From the NCBI GenBank assembly GCA_903864435.1, contig CAIPFY010000206.1:1-45851 (forward strand): a DNA stretch of 45,851 nt, written 5' to 3'. Source of the stretch: an uncultured Chloroflexota bacterium. GTDB taxonomy: Bacteria > Chloroflexota > Anaerolineae > Aggregatilineales > Phototrophicaceae. Shown here in pieces: positions 42,677 to 45,851 of this stretch. Each line of letters begins with the position of its first letter. Position 1 is the first letter of the stretch. A model generated the notes under the pieces. It did no database searches and was not told the origin of the DNA. It saw only the letters and a program-made list of their open reading frames with translations. Position numbers and translations under genes: made by a program.

Positions 42677-45196
42677 TTACAGGCGCAGGAAGCGATCCAA
42701 CAGGCGCGAGCGCCACACGAAGCGTAATAGCAACGCCCATCCTGCTGTAGCAGCGATACACACGACCCAATCGCGCAGTTCCAGCGGGGTCAATTCAAAG
42801 AAATCGCGCAATCCCGGCACGAGCGAGATCACGATGAACACGCCGGCTAGACCGAGCGCCATCCACGTAGGCCGCCAATCGCCCGCCAGATCGTCCCCAC
42901 CCGTCCAGAACAACGTGGGCGGTTCGGCGAACACAATCAGCAGCAGGCCAGCGAACGTGGTGAGCGTGGTCAGCACGGTACGCGCCAGCGGCAGCGCGTC
43001 CGCCTGCGCCTGTGCCGCAATCGCGGAAATCGTCATCCCCCGCGCCGCTTCGAGGGCGCTAATCTGCTCGGCGGGCAGCGCCGCGAGGTTGAGCGTGTTC
43101 GCGCCCGCGCTGGCAGTAAACAGCGCCACATAGTACACGCCATAGACGATGATGCTCACCAGCGCCAGCAACAATCCGGCGGGCAGCACGAAACGCAGCA
43201 CCGACGCGATCAACCGCCCTTTGGGAACGCCGGGGCGCGACCATGCCGCCAGCGCCATCGTGGGCAACCCCACCGCGAACAACGACAACAGCGACATATG
43301 GACGGGCGTGATCGGGAAGCCCAAGCCCATCAAACTCGCCCCGACAATAATCAACGTCTGAAACACCACCCGGCTGAGGAACAAGCCCATAATGTCCACC
43401 ATGCCGTTGATGATGCGCTGGCCTTCCTGAAAGGCGGGCGGCAGCGCGACGAACGAATCGCCCATCAGCACAATGTCCGCCACGCCGCGAGTGGCCTGAC
43501 TGCCGCTTTGCATGGCGATGCCGATGTGCGCCTTCTTCAGCGACAGCACATCGTTCACGCCGTCACCGATCATGGCGACATAATGCCCGCTGGCGCGCAG
43601 GCTATCCACCAAGCGTTCCTTCTGCTGCGGCGTGATGCGCCCGAAAATGGTGGCTGTGTCGGCGGCCTCGGCAAACTGCGCGGGGGTCATGGCCTCCAGT
43701 TCCGGCCCTGTCACCAGTTGAATATCGCCCTGCAAACCGGCCTGCCGCGCCAGCGCCGCCACCGTCTGCGGGTTGTCACCGGAGATGATCTTCAGGCGAA
43801 TCCCCGCCGCCGCAAAGCCTTGCAACGTGGCCTGCGCTTCCGGGCGCAGTTCGTCGCTGAAGCTCAACAGCCCCAACGGACGCAATCCAGCGGGCAGAAT
43901 CGGCTGATCTTGCGCGTCCAGCAGCGCCGCCCCACCGGGGCATTCGCAGAACAGCAGCGCCCGCAGCCCCTGCGTCGTCCACTCATCCAGTTGCGCCAGC
44001 CAGCCGCCTTCGGCATCCATGAACGGCAGCAGGATTTCCGGCGCGCCGAGGACATACGTGCCATGCAGTTCCGCACCGTTGAAGCCAATGGCGCTCCACT
44101 TGCGTTCGGACGAGAACGGCACTTCCGCCGCCACCGCCAGCGCCGTCCCCTGCAACGCCGTGTGCAGCGCCTCCGAGGTGCGGTTGGGTGCGCCTGTGCT
44201 GGCTGCATAAGCCGCCAGAATGCGCCGCAGATCGGCTTCGGGCATCTCCAGCGGCACAATGTCGCGCAGCAGGATGCGGTTGGCGGTCAGCGTGCCGGTC
44301 TTATCCAGACACAGCACGTTCACGTTGCTCATGGACTCCACCGCGTTCGCCTGCTGGATGAGCGCCCCGCGCCCCGCCATCCGCACCGCGCCCATGCTGT
44401 AGGCAATCGTAATCATGAAGAACAGGCCGTTGGGGATCAACCCCGTCACCACCGCCGCGATCTTGGCGGTTTCGGTGGCGGGCAAACTCATCACGAAGGC
44501 GTTCACGCCATACACGAACGCCAGCCCGCTACACAGCGCCAGCAGCAGGCGCACCACCAGTTCAATATCGGTTTGCAGCGGCGTTTTGACCTGCCGAAAC
44601 GCCCGCGCCCCCGCCGTTAGTTGGTTAGCGACGCTGCCCGCGCCCACCTTCTCCGTCTCGAACAACCCGCCGCCGTTCACACAATAGCTGCCGGAATACA
44701 CCGCGTCCCCGGCCTGCTTGGGAATCAGGTCGGATTCGCCCGTGAGCAGCGACTCGTCCACATCCATCCGGCCTTCCAGCATCCGACCATCTACCACAAT
44801 CTGATCGCCCGCCCCCACCCGCAGCACATCCCCCATCACGATCTCCGTCGGGTCGGCCTCGCGCTCCTGCCCCTCGCGGCGCAGCATGGCACGCGGACGG
44901 GTGAGCAGCGCGATCTTATCCAGCGCCCGCTTGGCGCGAACCTCCTGAAACAGCCCCACCACCACATTCATGAAGGCGATTCCCACCGTCAGCAGCGCGT
45001 CGGTATATAGCCCCAGCAGCATCAGCGCCACGCCGATGCCGAACAGCACCAGATTGATGAAGGTGATGAGGTTGGCGCGGACGATCTGGGCATACGAACG
45101 ACTGGTTTCGAGGCGCACATTGTTGCCCATGCCACGTGCGCGGCGTTCGGCGGCCTCGCGCTCGGTCAGGCCAGCGGGGGTGGAATAATCGCTCAC
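42677..45196 (-). CDS. P-type cation ATPase, CtpE-like
   Basis: An 839-residue P-type ATPase with about 10 membrane helices. It has the actuator motif LTGES (151-155), the phosphorylation motif DKTGTLT with Asp298, and MIGDGVNDV in the hinge region. The helix-4 motif is LIPNGLFFM and the sequence QQANAVESMSNVNVLCLDKTGT closely matches the CtpE/Exp7 group rather than classic PEGL calcium pumps. Known CtpE members take part in calcium uptake, so calcium is the best guess. There is no N-terminal heavy-metal domain. The start is a GTG with GGAG 5 bases upstream. Confidence 0.92.
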   Translation of the reverse strand: MSDYSTPAGLTEREAAERRARGMGNNVRLETSRSYAQIVRANLITFINLVLFGIGVALMLLGLYTDALLTVGIAFMNVVVGLFQEVRAKRALDKIALLTRPRAMLRREGQEREADPTEIVMGDVLRVGAGDQIVVDGRMLEGRMDVDESLLTGESDLIPKQAGDAVYSGSYCVNGGGLFETEKVGAGSVANQLTAGARAFRQVKTPLQTDIELVVRLLLALCSGLAFVYGVNAFVMSLPATETAKIAAVVTGLIPNGLFFMITIAYSMGAVRMAGRGALIQQANAVESMSNVNVLCLDKTGTLTANRILLRDIVPLEMPEADLRRILAAYAASTGAPNRTSEALHTALQGTALAVAAEVPFSSERKWSAIGFNGAELHGTYVLGAPEILLPFMDAEGGWLAQLDEWTTQGLRALLFCECPGGAALLDAQDQPILPAGLRPLGLLSFSDELRPEAQATLQGFAAAGIRLKIISGDNPQTVAALARQAGLQGDIQLVTGPELEAMTPAQFAEAADTATIFGRITPQQKERLVDSLRASGHYVAMIGDGVNDVLSLKKAHIGIAMQSGSQATRGVADIVLMGDSFVALPPAFQEGQRIINGMVDIMGLFLSRVVFQTLIIVGASLMGLGFPITPVHMSLLSLFAVGLPTMALAAWSRPGVPKGRLIASVLRFVLPAGLLLALVSIIVYGVYYVALFTASAGANTLNLAALPAEQISALEAARGMTISAIAAQAQADALPLARTVLTTLTTFAGLLLIVFAEPPTLFWTGGDDLAGDWRPTWMALGLAGVFIVISLVPGLRDFFELTPLELRDWVVCIAATAGWALLLRFVWRSRLLDRFLRL

Positions 45197-45334
45197 GGGG
45201 ACTCCTCAGGCGGCAGGTGGATGATACGCCTATTGTAACACCGACAGGCACAGCCTAACCGAAAGTGGCACAGGACTGCACGGGGGGTTAAGATAGTGGC
45301 ATAGTGACCGTATGCGCTGTGAGGAATGCCCTAC

Positions 45335-45851
45335 ATGGAACTCAACCCGAGCCGTTTTCACGAACAAGCCTTGATCGCCCTGAAGGATATTACCCTTCAA
45401 ACCGCGCTGGATCGCGGCACGACCAACGCTGATGTGCGCCGCCGCGCCATGTTCGCCGAACTGCCAGACGCTTACGATCTGCGGATGCAGGGGCGCGCCG
45501 CCCGTCTGCGGGCGCTGGATGACCTGCCCGACCTGCTGGAACAGATGGAGCAGAAAGTCACCGCCAACGGAGGTCATGTGCTATGGGCAGCGGACGCTGC
45601 CGAAGCGCAGCAGCACGTCCTCGACATCTGCCGCAAGCACGACCTGAAGCGCGGCGTGAAAGCCAAGAGCATGGCGACGGAGGAAATCGGCCTGCTGCCC
45701 TTCCTCGAAGCCAATCAGATCGAGATGGTGGAGAGCGATCTGGGCGAATACATCGTGCAGGTGGATGGCAGCCACCCCAGCCACATCGTCATGCCCGTCA
45801 TGCACATGACCAAAGAGCAGGTGCGCGACCTGTTCAAATCCAAGTTGGGTA
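45335..45851 (+). CDS. LutB/LUD-domain protein, N-terminal part (cut by the window edge)
   Basis: The frame is open from the ATG at 45335 to the end of the window (172 codons, no stop), so the track does not list it; GAGG lies about 10 bases before the ATG. VKAKSMATEEIGL and ESDLGEYIVQVDG match LutB, the iron-sulfur subunit of the L-lactate oxidation complex LutABC. The 4Fe-4S ferredoxin domain expected further on lies outside the window. Whether LutA and LutC genes are neighbours cannot be seen. Confidence 0.88.
   Translation, partial: MELNPSRFHEQALIALKDITLQTALDRGTTNADVRRRAMFAELPDAYDLRMQGRAARLRALDDLPDLLEQMEQKVTANGGHVLWAADAAEAQQHVLDICRKHDLKRGVKAKSMATEEIGLLPFLEANQIEMVESDLGEYIVQVDGSHPSHIVMPVMHMTKEQVRDLFKSKLG

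Noticed and set aside
43298-44620. 440-residue plus-strand ORF opposite the P-type ATPase
   Set aside because: Antisense shadow, rich in Arg, Gln and His; the opposite frame has all P-type ATPase motifs.
1-45851. tRNA, rRNA, CRISPR arrays, IS elements, prophage or toxin-antitoxin genes
   Set aside because: No T-loop-like GTTCGA blocks in a cloverleaf setting, no regularly spaced repeats and no transposase, integrase or toxin motifs were seen. A systematic search (tRNAscan, CRISPR finder) would be needed to exclude weak cases.

Overview
The window is a contiguous piece of a bacterial chromosome, fairly GC-rich, with dense coding, short intergenic gaps and mostly AGGAG-type ribosome binding sites. 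RNase J, a CtpE-like P-type ATPase, a VWA-FHA protein, DUF4177 and sugar ABC loci without their own ATPase together resemble Chloroflexota of the Anaerolineae type. That placement is inference from gene content. I saw no rRNA, tRNA, CRISPR array, IS element or phage gene. Many starts in the ORF track are over-extended; I moved them where a ribosome binding site or family alignment decided the matter.

Region 1 (1-11.5 kb) holds the end of an unknown gene, a cytoplasmic HtrA-like protease with a PDZ domain, a DSD1/D-threonine-aldolase-type PLP enzyme and RNase J. A divergent carbohydrate/amino-acid island follows: a WecE-type sugar aminotransferase translationally coupled to a GCS2-type carboxylate-amine ligase, facing a glycerol-1-phosphate-dehydrogenase-like protein and a phosphohexomutase. 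The dehydrogenase-like protein seems to have lost the metal ligands of its family. A three-helix membrane protein of unknown function closes the region.

Region 2 (11.5-17 kb) has NADP isocitrate dehydrogenase, a stand-alone receiver protein with a soluble GAF histidine kinase, a small helical protein and an MFS exporter.

Region 3 (17-27.3 kb, all minus strand) is the most coherent accessory locus and looks like an alpha-glucan (dextran/isomalto-oligosaccharide) utilisation cluster. LacI regulator, solute-binding protein, two permeases, secreted GH66 dextranase-like enzyme and cytoplasmic GH15 glucosidase lie in order with overlapping or near-overlapping genes. An adjacent unit encodes a Gfo/Idh/MocA oxidoreductase and a secreted ADP-ribosylglycohydrolase-fold protein. 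Three TTGAAC-type palindromes lie upstream of the LacI gene and the binding-protein gene and are probably the regulator's operators. A stem-loop after the binding-protein gene probably makes its expression exceed that of the permeases.

Region 4 (27.5-38.2 kb) contains two unknown proteins, ThrRS lacking the TGS domain, a membrane glycosyltransferase with an APH-type kinase, a divergent fructosamine-kinase-like protein, an OsmC protein and a four-gene plus-strand operon (phosphoesterase, unknown, short-chain dehydrogenase, DUF4177).

Region 5 (38.2-45.9 kb) contains a phosphoribosyltransferase behind a VWA-FHA protein, an orphan LolD/MacB-type ABC ATPase under a promoter framed by an inverted repeat, two CBS-pair proteins, the CtpE-like ATPase and the start of a LutB-type protein cut by the window edge.
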